From contig JBIOUF010000058.1 of assembly GCA_044866695.1 (NCBI GenBank), positions 1-6,104 of the forward strand: 6,104 nucleotides of DNA, in the 5' to 3' direction. Each line of letters starts with the position of its first letter. Position 1 is the first letter of the stretch. Below the pieces are notes generated by a model. It ran no database searches, had not been told where the DNA came from, and was given only the letters and a program-made list of their open reading frames with translations. Shown piece after piece: positions 1 through 5,282 of the stretch. Made by a program: the position numbers and the translations under genes. This stretch comes from JBIOUF01 sp044866695 (GTDB taxonomy: Bacteria; Actinomycetota; Actinomycetes; Propionibacteriales; Nocardioidaceae).

Positions 1-40
1 GCGCGGCGGCCCTCGCCTCACGAAGACCGGGCGGCGACCC

Positions 41-93
41 TGGTCCTTGGGCTCGGGGCGGCCTTGACACCTGCATCCAAGTCCCAAGGACCA
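41..93. repeat. 11-bp perfect inverted repeat at left edge
   Basis: TGGTCCTTGGG at 41-51 is the exact reverse complement of CCCAAGGACCA at 83-93, with 31 bases between the arms. No T tract follows on either side, so it is not a classical terminator. No convincing gene is seen in bases 1-139. The repeat may be a transcript hairpin, a recombination or binding site near the recombinase scrap to its right, or chance. The function is unknown. Confidence 0.4.
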
Positions 94-139
94 CACCAGT
101 CACACACGCCACACCGCATCAGCAGCCACAAGCCCCACG

Positions 140-252
140 TCACACGCCCAACCAGCCGACTTTGCCGAGGCGCTGTTCCTGGTTCCGGTTGAGCTTGGGT
201 TGCTTGCCGCGGAGCCGGCCCTTGGCCTTGGCGACTTCCGTGCCCCGCTCGT
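140..252 (-). pseudogene. Serine recombinase/resolvase, C-terminal linker fragment
   Basis: Read on the minus strand, 252 down to about 169 encodes a segment containing EVAKAKGRLRGKQPKLNR. This is the linker between catalytic domain and C-terminal helix-turn-helix in Tn3-type resolvases and invertases. The stretch closely matches 4960-5040 of this window, inside the longer recombinase copy. Here the KGRLRGKQPKL frame is intact, whereas the longer copy has lost one base at that place. Similarity ends near 169; the frame then runs through unrelated residues to a stop at 140-142. The catalytic domain and the DNA-binding helix are both absent, so the piece cannot be functional. It lies just downstream of the VapC gene in the same orientation. 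Confidence 0.72.
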
Positions 253-285
253 GGCCGCCATCGACGCCCAGCGCCGGCGGATGGC

Positions 286-714
286 TCAGTCTCTGGACGC
301 GGTCGTGTCCCATGGATTGAGGTAAGGGACGCCGAAGGGTTCGAAGTGTTTGGTGTTCCGCGTCACGACCGCCATCTGCGCAGACTCTGCGACGGCGGCA
401 ATGAGCGCGTCGTCGAACGGTGCGTGCTCGAGAACCCGATAGGCCGCGAGGCTCCGAGCCGCCGACAGGTCGAACGGCAGCACCCGGTCGGCGAACGTGG
501 GCAAGACGTTCTCCTCGAACCAGCGACGCAGGACTGCTCCTTGTTCAGCGTCGGATCGTTCCCTGGCAGTCACTCCTCGCTCGATCTCCGCGATGGTGAA
601 CGCTGAGACGAACTGGTCACCGACGGGAACCGACGCTGCCCACACCTCCACGGGCCGGTTGCGCCCGCGGACCCGCAGTGCGGACACCACATTGGTGTCC
701 AAGAGGTACTTCAC
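286..714 (-). CDS. vapC: VapC-type PIN-domain toxin
   Basis: This 142-residue protein is a PIN-domain ribonuclease of the VapC/FitB type, expected to cleave RNA with Mg2+ or Mn2+ when freed from its antitoxin. The N-terminus has the hallmark LLDTNVVSAL strand, giving the first acidic ligand D6 followed by T7 and N8. E43 in FTIAEIERG is the second ligand, and D101/D102 in PFDDALIAA supply the third. The closing motif VVTRNTKHFEPFGV has N120 where many members have Asp. A usual PIN domain is 130-145 residues, so it appears full length. It starts with GTG at 714, which overlaps the antitoxin stop by four bases (GTGA), indicating translational coupling. A recombinase scrap lies directly downstream. 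The family call is firm; the RNA target cannot be read from sequence. Confidence 0.93.
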   Translation of the reverse strand: MKYLLDTNVVSALRVRGRNRPVEVWAASVPVGDQFVSAFTIAEIERGVTARERSDAEQGAVLRRWFEENVLPTFADRVLPFDLSAARSLAAYRVLEHAPFDDALIAAVAESAQMAVVTRNTKHFEPFGVPYLNPWDTTASRD

Positions 715-938
715 AGTTGCGCTGAGCGAGCCGTCAGGCCCAGGCGCTCGGGCTCGAACTCGATGCCGGCACCTTCGTCGGTGGCCAGAAGGTCAACGAT
801 AGTGACTGGCTCGCCCTCCAGAGCCCTGGTCAGTACGTCGCGCGCCTCCGCCTCGACCGACCGGTGACGCTGCTTCGCACGCGCGCGAAGCGCAGCCTTG
901 GTCCCCGCAGGAAGGTTGCGGATCAGGATCTGTTCCAT
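711..938 (-). CDS. vapB: VapB/FitA-like ribbon-helix-helix antitoxin
   Basis: This 75-residue antitoxin partners the PIN toxin encoded immediately downstream. It opens with the FitA-like ribbon-helix-helix sequence MEQILIRNLPAGTKAALRAR, in which residues 2-7 form the DNA-contacting strand, followed by two helices to about residue 45. The C-terminal stretch containing IEFEPERLGLTARS would be the toxin-binding arm. The ATG at 938 is preferred because GGAGGG lies eight bases upstream; an in-frame GTG at 947 sits inside that ribosome-binding site and is unlikely. The stop overlaps the toxin's GTG. RHH antitoxins of this type usually repress their own operon with the toxin as co-repressor; the paired sites at 952-974 are the likely operator. 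Confidence 0.92.
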   Translation of the reverse strand: MEQILIRNLPAGTKAALRARAKQRHRSVEAEARDVLTRALEGEPVTIVDLLATDEGAGIEFEPERLGLTARSAQL

Positions 939-951
939 AACGACCACCCTC

Positions 952-974
952 CGATATCACTCAAACGATATCAC
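952..974 (-). promoter_or_regulatory. Candidate vapBC operator/promoter (direct repeat)
   Basis: Two copies of CGATATCAC (GTGATATCG on the coding strand) lie at 952-960 and 966-974, 14 bp start to start, just upstream of the antitoxin's ribosome-binding site. Each contains the palindrome GATATC. The TGATAT within either copy could act as a -10 element, which would place the operator over the promoter. I saw no convincing -35. Autorepression is inferred from how RHH antitoxins usually work. Confidence 0.55.
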
Positions 975-1056
975 TGCCGGGTTGACGAGCGCCACGACAT
1001 CTCAGCGCGACTGCCAGGCGGCGGCCGGGATTGGCGGCAGCACCTGCCTTCGGTTC

Positions 1057-1570
1057 CCGGCGGTCAGCGTGGTCGGGACCTTCGGGATGTTCCTCATGCT
1101 GACCTACCACTTCCAGGCCGTGCTCGGGTACAGCCCGGTACGCACCGGCTGGCACCGGGACTGCTGGTCGCCGCCGCCGGGCTGGCGCTGCTCACCCAGC
1201 TCACGCCGTCCAGCGGCTACCTGACCACGATCCTCCCGGCCGAGGTGCTGGTCGGCCTGGGCATCGGCTGCGTCTTCACGCCGTCGATCGGCGTGGCCAC
1301 CAGCGGCGTCGAGCCGCGGCTGGCCGGGGTGGCCGCCGCCACCGCCAACACGGCGATGCAGATCGGCAGTAGCGTCGGGACCGCGGTCCTCAACACCCTG
1401 GCCGTCAGCGCGACCCGCGACTTCGTGGGCCCCCGACCGAGGCCCTGGTGGACGGCTTCGCCGCCGCCACCGGCGGAGCCGCCGTGGCCCTGGTCGCCGG
1501 CGCATTGCTGGTGGTCGCGTTCCTGCGGCCCGCCGCTGCTGACCACGACCCCTCCGGAGGTGCGCGATGA
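1057..1570 (+). pseudogene. MFS drug-efflux transporter remnant (DHA2/EmrB-like), truncated and frameshifted
   Basis: Three pieces of the C-terminal half of a 14-helix MFS exporter are found in three frames. About 1057-1153 gives FGMFLMLTYHFQAVLGYSPV, a hallmark of the family. About 1160-1430 gives GLLVAAAGLALLTQLTP and the later GVAAATANTAMQIGSSVGTA helix. About 1435-1570 gives ALVDGFAAATGGAAVALVAG and a tail ending in a TGA at 1568-1570. Roughly 30 residues that normally separate the first two pieces are missing, and the whole N-terminal half is absent, so no functional transporter can be made. The last piece ends CGATGA and overlaps the start of the VOC gene, showing it once headed the coupled operon that follows. 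The left limit is approximate. Confidence 0.82.
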
Positions 1571-1968
1571 CCGTCGAGCTCAACCACACTCTCGTCCACG
1601 TCCGCGACATCTGGTCGGCCGCGCGCGACGTGGCCGGCGTCCTCGGGCTGGCCGAGCCCACGTCGTACGGCCCGTTCGCGGTGCTCCAGCTGGACAACGG
1701 GGCCTCGCTGGACTTCCTCGAGGACGGCGGCGAGATCCAGCCCCAGCACTACGCGTTCCTGGTCGGCGAGGACGACTTCGACGCGATCTGGGGTCGGATC
1801 CGCGACCAGGGACGCGAGTTCTGGGCAGACCCGTTCCGGCGGCGGCCCGGCGAGATCAACCACGGGGACGGCGGCCGCGGCCTCTACTGGGAGGGCCCGG
1901 ACGGGCACTGGCTGGAGATCATCACACGGCCGTACGGCAGCGGCGAGCAGGGAGGCGAGCAGTCGTGA
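1567..1968 (+). CDS. VOC superfamily protein (glyoxalase/bleomycin-resistance/dioxygenase-like)
   Basis: This is a 133-residue single-module vicinal-oxygen-chelate protein of normal length. Paired beta-alpha-beta-beta-beta units are visible: residues 3-50 start with VELNHTLVHVRD, and residues 59-122 end with the typical GPDGHWLEIITRPYG. Likely metal ligands are H7, H61 (in QHYAFLV) and E117 (in HWLEI), so a metal site looks intact. The family includes glyoxalases, extradiol dioxygenases and resistance proteins that bind a drug; sequence alone does not say which applies. The ATG at 1567 overlaps the stop of the MFS remnant, and the stop overlaps the GTG of the cupin gene, so the gene sits in a coupled operon. 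It appears intact although the genes on both sides are damaged. Confidence 0.85.
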   Translation: MTVELNHTLVHVRDIWSAARDVAGVLGLAEPTSYGPFAVLQLDNGASLDFLEDGGEIQPQHYAFLVGEDDFDAIWGRIRDQGREFWADPFRRRPGEINHGDGGRGLYWEGPDGHWLEIITRPYGSGEQGGEQS

Positions 1969-2246
1969 CCGGCCCCCTGCACCGCCCGTACCCGCCCGAC
2001 CGCTACCGCGGCACCGCCGGCGAGGTGTCCGGCTGGGTCCGGCCGGGCAACTTCTTCTTCGTGCCCTACGGCGGCCTGCACGGGTTCCGCGGGGGCGACC
2101 ACGCCTCGATGCTGCTGCTGTTCACGCCCGGCGCGCCGCGCGAGGACTACTTCGAGACGCTGGCCGGTCTGGCGGAGAACCCGTTGACCGAGGAGGAGCG
2201 GCTGGAGTTCATGCTGCGCCACGACACCTACTGGACGCGACCATGA
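1965..2246 (+). CDS. Cupin-family protein, internally deleted
   Basis: This 93-residue protein starts at GTG 1965 (a four-base GTGA overlap with the VOC stop) and ends in an ATGA overlap with the next gene. Its N-terminus, with HRPYPPDRYRGTAGEVSGW, and its C-terminus, with FVPYGGLHGFRGGDHASM, LLLFTPGAPREDYFETLAGL and RHDTYW, resemble the two ends of an actinobacterial cupin family that I recall as about 150-170 residues. The central barrel strands carrying the HxH...E metal motif are missing: the sequence passes directly from residue ~30 (VRP) to the late GNFFFVP strand. I infer an in-frame deletion of about 70-80 residues that kept translational coupling. The product is probably not a working metal cupin, although the frame is open and may still be translated. 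Confidence 0.68.
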   Translation: MTGPLHRPYPPDRYRGTAGEVSGWVRPGNFFFVPYGGLHGFRGGDHASMLLLFTPGAPREDYFETLAGLAENPLTEEERLEFMLRHDTYWTRP

Positions 2247-2683
2247 CGACGTTCGGACACTCGAGGCCGACGCGCGCGGCGAACCGGATGCTGGCCCGGA
2301 TGGTCGGCAAGGGACGCGGCCCAGGGTTCATCCGGCTGCTCACCGTGACCGGCCGCCGCACCGGACTCGCCCGCACCACACCGGTCGTGCCGCTCGTGAC
2401 CGACCAGGGCCGCTGGCTCGTCTCGCCGTACGGCGAGGTCGGCTGGGTCCGGAACGCGCGCGCGGCCGGCCAGGTGACGCTCAGCCGCGGAGAGACGGTG
2501 GAGGTCCTGACGGCCACCGAGGTCGACACGGCCGACGCCGTGCCGGTCCTGAGGGCCTATCGCTCGATGAAGCCGGCCGGCTGGATCGTCCGCTCCCACC
2601 TGGCGTTCGGCCCACGGGCGTCGGACGCCGAGATCGCGGCCGTGGCCCAGCGCTACCCGGTCTTCGAGCTGTCGCCCCGATGA
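2243..2683 (+). CDS. Deazaflavin (F420)-dependent nitroreductase-family oxidoreductase
   Basis: This 146-residue protein belongs to the Ddn-like/DUF385 family of split-barrel oxidoreductases that bind coenzyme F420 in actinobacteria. Visible signature regions are LLTVTGRRTGLARTTPVVPL (about residues 32-51), the core WLVSPYGEVGWVRNARAAG (about 59-77), then TLSRGETVEVL, and a C-terminal AVAQRYPVFEL. The length is normal for the family. Members reduce nitroaromatics, quinones or other enoate-like substrates with F420H2; the substrate here is unknown. The ATG at 2243 overlaps the upstream stop (ATGA). This is the last gene of the MFS-VOC-cupin operon and looks undamaged. A reductase next to VOC and cupin genes suggests small-molecule modification or detoxification, but that is inference. 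Confidence 0.84.
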   Translation: MTTFGHSRPTRAANRMLARMVGKGRGPGFIRLLTVTGRRTGLARTTPVVPLVTDQGRWLVSPYGEVGWVRNARAAGQVTLSRGETVEVLTATEVDTADAVPVLRAYRSMKPAGWIVRSHLAFGPRASDAEIAAVAQRYPVFELSPR

Positions 2684-2705
2684 GACCCGCGACGGGGTCA
2701 GGTCG

Positions 2706-2970
2706 GTGGGGCGTGGGCCGGTAGGTCAGCTCCTGGGTCCGGCCGTCGAGCGTCCGGCTCTCGAGGAGCTCGAGGTCGAAGTCGCCCGCGCCACCGAACA
2801 CCGGCCGGTCTCCCGTGCGCCCGCTGGTCACCGGGAAGATCGTCACCTGGACCCGGTCGACGAGCCCGGCCGCCATCAGCGCCCGGTTCAGCGACAGGCT
2901 GCCGTGCGAGCGCAGTGGGACCGGGGACTCCTCCTCGAGCCGGGCGACGACCTCGACCGCGTCATCGCGG
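2706..2970 (-). pseudogene. Dihydrofolate reductase/RibD C-terminal-like protein, C-terminal fragment
   Basis: On the minus strand this region encodes VEVVARLEEESPVPLRSHGS, SLNRALMAAGLVDRVQVTIF and PVTSGRTGDRPVFGGAG, then DFDLELLESRTLDGRTQELTYRPTPH. This is the C-terminal third of the DHFR/RibD-C-like reductases common in actinobacteria. The N-terminal part with the nucleotide-binding start is gone; upstream the frame becomes unrelated before the recombinase scrap at 3032-3107. The family's usual stop just after YRPT-x-H is also missing, so the frame runs on to 2481, antisense to the end of the F420-type gene. I treat the extension as decay. The family assignment is moderately sure, and the right limit is approximate. 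Confidence 0.66.
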
Positions 2971-3031
2971 CGTTCACGGGCCGAGCTCGCCGAGGTCCTC
3001 CCCGTCCGGCGGGGCGTCTCGACCTGAGGCT

Positions 3032-3107
3032 GAGCAGGGCGTCGCGTTGGTAGTCAGACTTGTTGATCGGTGGAGCATCGGGCGTACCCGACAAGCAGCG
3101 CGCTCAT
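3032..3107 (-). pseudogene. Serine recombinase, N-terminal fragment
   Basis: Read from an ATG at 3107 on the minus strand, this encodes MSALLVGYARCSTDQQ, the start of a Tn3-type serine recombinase with catalytic serine S12 in the RCST motif. Small deletions then break the frame: an in-frame TGA follows QQV, while a shifted frame resumes the expected YQRDALLSL. Similarity stops near 3032, next to the DHFR-like remnant. Bases 3062-3117, including the ribosome-binding region upstream of the start, match 5157-5212 with about three differences in 56. Since start, Shine-Dalgarno and orientation are all shared, it is a partial duplicate of the recombinase at 4812-5202 or of a close relative. Confidence 0.8.
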
Positions 3108-3252
3108 GACGCACCTCCAAGGCAGTGCCCGGTCGGACCGCGGAACGCGCCGACTCGGGCATCGGGGCAGCGCCGACTCCTCAGCAAGCGCGTCAGGTGT
3201 TGCGACCGCAACGGCAGCGGCGAGTCGTTGGCTCGAATGTGGAAACTATGCA

Positions 3253-3282
3253 TACCGACTGGTTGACGCCGGTCGGTACAGT
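3253..3282 (+). promoter_or_regulatory. mazEF promoter with overlapping palindromic operator
   Basis: TACCGACTGG (3253-3262) and CCGGTCGGTA (3269-3278) form a 10-bp inverted repeat with one mismatched pair around a TTGACG centre. Its right arm overlaps TACAGT at 3277-3282, which fits the actinobacterial -10 pattern TAnnnT. Only seven bases separate that hexamer from the antitoxin's GTG at 3290, so transcription would start at or next to the start codon, giving a leaderless message. A repressor bound to the palindrome would block the promoter; the RHH antitoxin is the obvious candidate. Confidence 0.55.
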
Positions 3283-3289
3283 GGGGGAC

Positions 3290-3529
3290 GTGACCACTCA
3301 AATCGCCATCCGCCTCGACCACGACGAGCTCGCGGCTCTGGACGCGGAGGTCGTGGAGGGCCGAGCCGCCAATCGTTCCGAGGCTGTCCGTCGCCAGATC
3401 GCTCGCCTCCAGCGAGAACAGCGGTATCGGCATGAGGAGGCCACGCTCCTCGAACTCGCTCGACGTGGTGAGCCGGTCTACCCTGACCTGGACGGCGTAC
3501 TCGATCTGCCGCATCCCACCTTGGACTGA
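3290..3529 (+). CDS. mazE: Ribbon-helix-helix antitoxin of MazEF-type module
   Basis: This 79-residue antitoxin belongs to the MazF-like toxin that follows. The N-terminal TTQIAIRLDHDELAALDAEV is the RHH strand and first helix, and RAANRSEAVRRQIARL is the second helix, giving a DNA-binding dimer over roughly residues 2-45. The acidic C-terminal stretch EPVYPDLDGVLDLPHP is typical of a toxin-neutralising tail. The frame is open further upstream to 3125, but similarity begins only at VTTQIAIRL. The GTG at 3290 has no well-spaced ribosome-binding site (a GGGGGA is one base away), yet fits a leaderless start from the -10 at 3277-3282. The stop at 3527-3529 shares one base with the toxin ATG (TGATG). 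It appears intact. Confidence 0.87.
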   Translation: MTTQIAIRLDHDELAALDAEVVEGRAANRSEAVRRQIARLQREQRYRHEEATLLELARRGEPVYPDLDGVLDLPHPTLD

Positions 3530-3834
3530 TGCGCACCATCGCCTCAGTCCAACTCGACAAGCGTCGACCAGCCCTGATCTTGACCCGGCAGTCCAAGCTC
3601 CACCTCTTGACCTGGGTGACCGTCGCACCGATCACCAGCACCATCCGCGGCATCACCAGCGAAGTGTTGGTGGGGCCACGCAACGGGCTGAGCCACGACA
3701 GCGTCGTCAGCTGCGACAACATCACCACGGTGCGCAGGAGCGCGGTCGGCGACACCATCGGCTTGCTGTTCGACGACCAGGAACCAGCGCTGGCCCGTGC
3801 CGTCAGCGACGCCTTCGATCTGGAGCTCTCCTGA
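3529..3834 (+). CDS. mazF: MazF/PemK-family endoribonuclease toxin
   Basis: This 101-residue toxin is a MazF/PemK-fold sequence-specific mRNA interferase that would be held inactive by the antitoxin encoded just before it. The core is easy to see: LDKRRPALILTRQ (residues 9-21), VTVAPITSTIRGI (30-42), SEVLVGPRNGLSHDSVVSCD (44-63) and NITTVRR (64-70), then the closing helix with DQEPALARAVSDAFDLE. R13 and T36, 23 residues apart, correspond in spacing to the catalytic Arg and Thr of characterised MazF proteins. Compared with E. coli MazF the N-terminal strand is short, but I recall this form as usual in an actinobacterial subgroup. The ATG overlaps the antitoxin stop by one base. It appears functional; the cleavage site cannot be predicted. 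Confidence 0.9.
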   Translation: MRTIASVQLDKRRPALILTRQSKLHLLTWVTVAPITSTIRGITSEVLVGPRNGLSHDSVVSCDNITTVRRSAVGDTIGLLFDDQEPALARAVSDAFDLELS

Positions 3835-3838
3835 CTGC

Positions 3839-3885
3839 CTAGCTGTGGTGAAAAGGGTCCGGCTAGCCGTGGCGAAAGGGTCCGG
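3839..3885. repeat. Tandem 24/23-bp repeat, possible IS21-family terminus
   Basis: Two near-identical units lie directly after the MazF stop, at 3839-3862 and 3863-3885. Each has the form CTAGC(T/C)GTGG(T/C)GAAA(A)GGGTCCGG; they differ by two transitions and one base of an A run. Adjacent copies of a roughly 20-bp motif with a GTGGCGAAA core resemble the multiple terminal repeats of IS21-family elements. No istA or istB coding sequence follows, so it would be an orphan end. The IS21 link is inference from pattern only. Confidence 0.5.
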
Positions 3886-3913
3886 TAGTCCTCCGAAGGC
3901 CGTCACGTAGACC

Positions 3914-3971
3914 GATCGGCACGCGGAGCGTGACCAGTGCGGGATCGGCACGCGGAGCGTGACCAGCGCGG
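3914..3971. repeat. 29-bp hairpin repeat, two tandem copies (first site)
   Basis: Two 29-bp units (3914-3942 and 3943-3971) each start with GATCGG and contain the core CACGCGGAGCGTGACCAG. A further GATC at 3972 suggests a cut-off third unit. CACGC-GGA-GCGTG is a perfect 5-bp stem with a 3-base loop. Two more copies lie at 5857-5914 with the same 29-bp period. There are no unique spacers, so this is not a CRISPR array. It behaves like a small dispersed REP-type element or part of a mobile-element end. Confidence 0.8.
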
Positions 3972-4038
3972 GATCCTGCAACGGTCTTGGTCGCCTCTGA
4001 CGGTCAGCGGCCCGACGGGTGGAGCGTGCTCCTCGTGG

Positions 4039-4062
4039 GCGAGTATTGAAGACCTGTGGATA
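4039..4062 (-). repeat. Possible terminal inverted repeat of the IS256-family remnant
   Basis: Just past the transposase C-terminus, the minus strand reads ATCCACAGGTCTTCAATACTC. This resembles the ATCCACAGGTCTTG...CTC type of end that I recall following IS256-family transposase genes in actinobacteria, with a small internal difference. The matching left end was not found in the window. The assignment is tentative. Confidence 0.35.
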
Positions 4063-4069
4063 GGCGTGC

Positions 4070-4296
4070 CACGCGACTTGCTCATCACCTCCTGATGCGC
4101 CGTGTCGTTCCACCACCTTGCCCGTCTCGAACCTCGCTCTGGCGCGGACGGGGGCGAGCAGGCGATGCGCGTTGACCGCTCGCCACCTGGTCAGTGCCGA
4201 CTCGATCAGCTTCAACGCCATGACCACGCCGGTCGCGAGCACCTTCGCCGCGGCCTGGGCGTGCTCCCTGTCCTCGGCGTTCCAGATCTCCGCCAG
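4070..4296 (-). pseudogene. IS256 (mutator)-family transposase, C-terminal remnant with internal deletion
   Basis: On the minus strand, LAEIWNAEDREHAQAAAKVL joins directly to MALKLIESALTRWRAVNAHR and then LLAPVRARARFETGKVVER. The first part corresponds to the segment near two-thirds of an IS256-type transposase (AEIYNAED...A), and the second to the extreme C-terminus (KLI..AQ.RWRAVNAPHLVALVRAGA.F..GK). The roughly 70-80 residues normally between them, which carry the last catalytic Glu region and TTNPIES, are absent. The N-terminal two-thirds is also missing. The frame continues without the family stop through the hairpin repeats to 3544, antisense to mazF, which is clearly not real coding. 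This is a dead transposase. Confidence 0.8.
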
Positions 4297-4371
4297 GCCT
4301 CTGCTCGATCCCAGCCGCCACGACATGAACTGAGGGGTAGCGTCGGCGACGAACCCGGATTGGAGCGACCC

Positions 4372-4596
4372 ATGGACAATCCCACCGGTCAGAGTGCGCC
4401 GCGGGCCCTGATCGGTGTGCTCGTCGGCGCTGTCCTCGGTTTCGCGGTCGGCGCGGCTGCCTATCTACTCATCGACGCGGCGCTGAAGGGCCGCGGCGGC
4501 TGGGTCGAGGAGTTCCAGGGGCTGGCATGGAACCTGGTCCCACTGGGCGCGGTCGTCGGCGCGGGTGTTGGGGTCTTCGTGACCCGCCGGCGCTGA
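4372..4596 (+). CDS. Small membrane protein with two predicted helices, unknown function
   Basis: This 74-residue hypothetical protein has two hydrophobic segments: about residues 12-34 (ALIGVLVGAVLGFAVGAAAY onward) and about 53-69 (WNLVPLGAVVGAGVGVFV). Both are Gly/Ala-rich, separated by a charged loop containing KGRGGWVEEF, and the protein ends in a positive VTRRR tail. This suggests a small integral membrane protein with both ends on the cytoplasmic side. The ATG at 4372 has GGAG six bases upstream, a good ribosome-binding site. I do not recognise the family. It lies between the IS256 remnant and the recombinase remnant, looks intact, and may be cargo of, or a survivor from, the original locus. 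A toxin-like role for a small membrane protein in a TA-rich region is possible but unsupported. Confidence 0.72.
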   Translation: MDNPTGQSAPRALIGVLVGAVLGFAVGAAAYLLIDAALKGRGGWVEEFQGLAWNLVPLGAVVGAGVGVFVTRRR

Positions 4597-4630
4597 GCAG
4601 CGCCCAACCGGTCTCCGGCGAAGGGATCGG

Positions 4631-4686
4631 TCCCCGTGTCGCACGGGGAACCCGCTGCGAGACGGTTCATCGCCCGATGGCGGGCG
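4631..4686. terminator. Two hairpins downstream of the small membrane protein gene
   Basis: TCCCCGTG-TCG-CACGGGGA (4631-4649) is a perfect 8-bp stem with a 3-base loop. CGCCCG-ATGG-CGGGCG (4671-4686) is a perfect 6-bp stem, with GAGA upstream and TCTC downstream able to extend pairing. They lie 34 and 74 bases past the membrane-protein stop. Neither has a T tract, as is common for actinobacterial terminators. The rest of 4597-4811 shows no recognisable gene. Confidence 0.42.
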
Positions 4687-4811
4687 TCTCTACCGATGAT
4701 CAGGCCGTCTCGGATGCGGAACCGCTTTCGGAGATCACAGGCCAAGCGGAAGGTCGGAGGCGCCGGGGCCCCAATGGGGTGTCGGATGTGGGACGACCGC
4801 GCCGTAGTAGG

Positions 4812-5202
4812 TCAGCGCCGTGGTGACGACTCCGCGAGGTTGGCCTTCGCGGCGATCCGTTGGCGTTCGATGGCTCGGTACACCGTGGAGTGGCCGACGC
4901 CGAACAGCTCGGCGACCTCGAGAGTGCTGTCCTCACCGCTGTGTACCAGGGAGACCAGATGGGCTTCCTGTTTCCGGTTGAGCTTGGGCTGCTTGCCGCG
5001 GAGCCGCCCTTGGCCTTCGCGACATTCACGCCCTCGCGGGTGCGCAGCCGGATCAGGTCGGACTCGAACTCAGCGACCATCGCCAAGACGTTGAACAGCA
5101 GCCGGCCCATGCGTCGGTGGGATCGAGCAGACCGTCGCGTTGGGCCGTCAGGTCTTGCTGATCGGTGGAGCATCGAGCGTACCCGACAAGCAGCGCGCTC
5201 AT
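4812..5202 (-). pseudogene. Serine recombinase/resolvase (Tn3-type), multiply broken
   Basis: The minus-strand start at 5202 (GAGG six bases upstream) gives MSALLVGYARCSTDQQDLTA and QRDGL, the recombinase N-terminus with catalytic serine S12. It then jumps to DPTD at the end of the catalytic core: about 80-85 residues, including later active-site arginines, are missing. One base is lost there, and the frame shifts to MGRLLFNVLAMVAEFESDLI. A second one-base loss near 5006 (KGRLRG becomes KGG) shifts to SLVHSGEDSTLEVAELFGVG and HSTVYRAIERQR, the C-terminal helix-turn-helix, ending at TGA 4812-4814. With one deletion and two frameshifts the gene is dead. Partial relatives lie at 140-252 and 3032-3107 in the same orientation. 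It diverges from the TA pair starting at 5315. Confidence 0.87.
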
Positions 5203-5282
5203 GGCGCACCTCAGGATAGGTGGCCGGCTCGAGAGAAGGTTCCCGGCTACCGGCGACGGCGACGGGCGACGAACCGATCTTC

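Noticed and set aside
864..2246. A 460-codon plus-strand open frame that looks like one large protein
   Set aside because: It joins an antisense run over the antitoxin, one piece of the MFS remnant, an out-of-frame shadow of the VOC gene and the real cupin frame. Only pieces of it match families, and the VOC gene occupies another frame across its middle.
3199..3212. GTTGCG-AC-CGCAAC palindrome as another operator
   Set aside because: It is short, nearly 80 bases from the mazEF start, and not repeated there. The GCAAC resemblance to the 5283 site is too slight to build on.
3125..3289. N-terminal extension of the MazE-type antitoxin from an upstream start
   Set aside because: The extension has no recognisable domain, crosses the palindrome and -10 element, and the RHH fold begins right at the GTG 3290 start.
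3914..3971. Short CRISPR array
   Set aside because: Units are contiguous 29-bp copies without unique spacers, only two per site, and no cas genes are present.
3544..4326. A 260-codon minus-strand open frame as an intact transposase
   Set aside because: Only about 75 codons near its start match IS256-family sequence, with an internal deletion. The rest runs through hairpin repeats and antisense to the clearly coding mazF.
4636..5094. Plus-strand open frame of 152 codons across the recombinase region
   Set aside because: It is antisense to the recognisable recombinase C-terminus, and its arginine-rich composition is typical of a GC-rich shadow frame.
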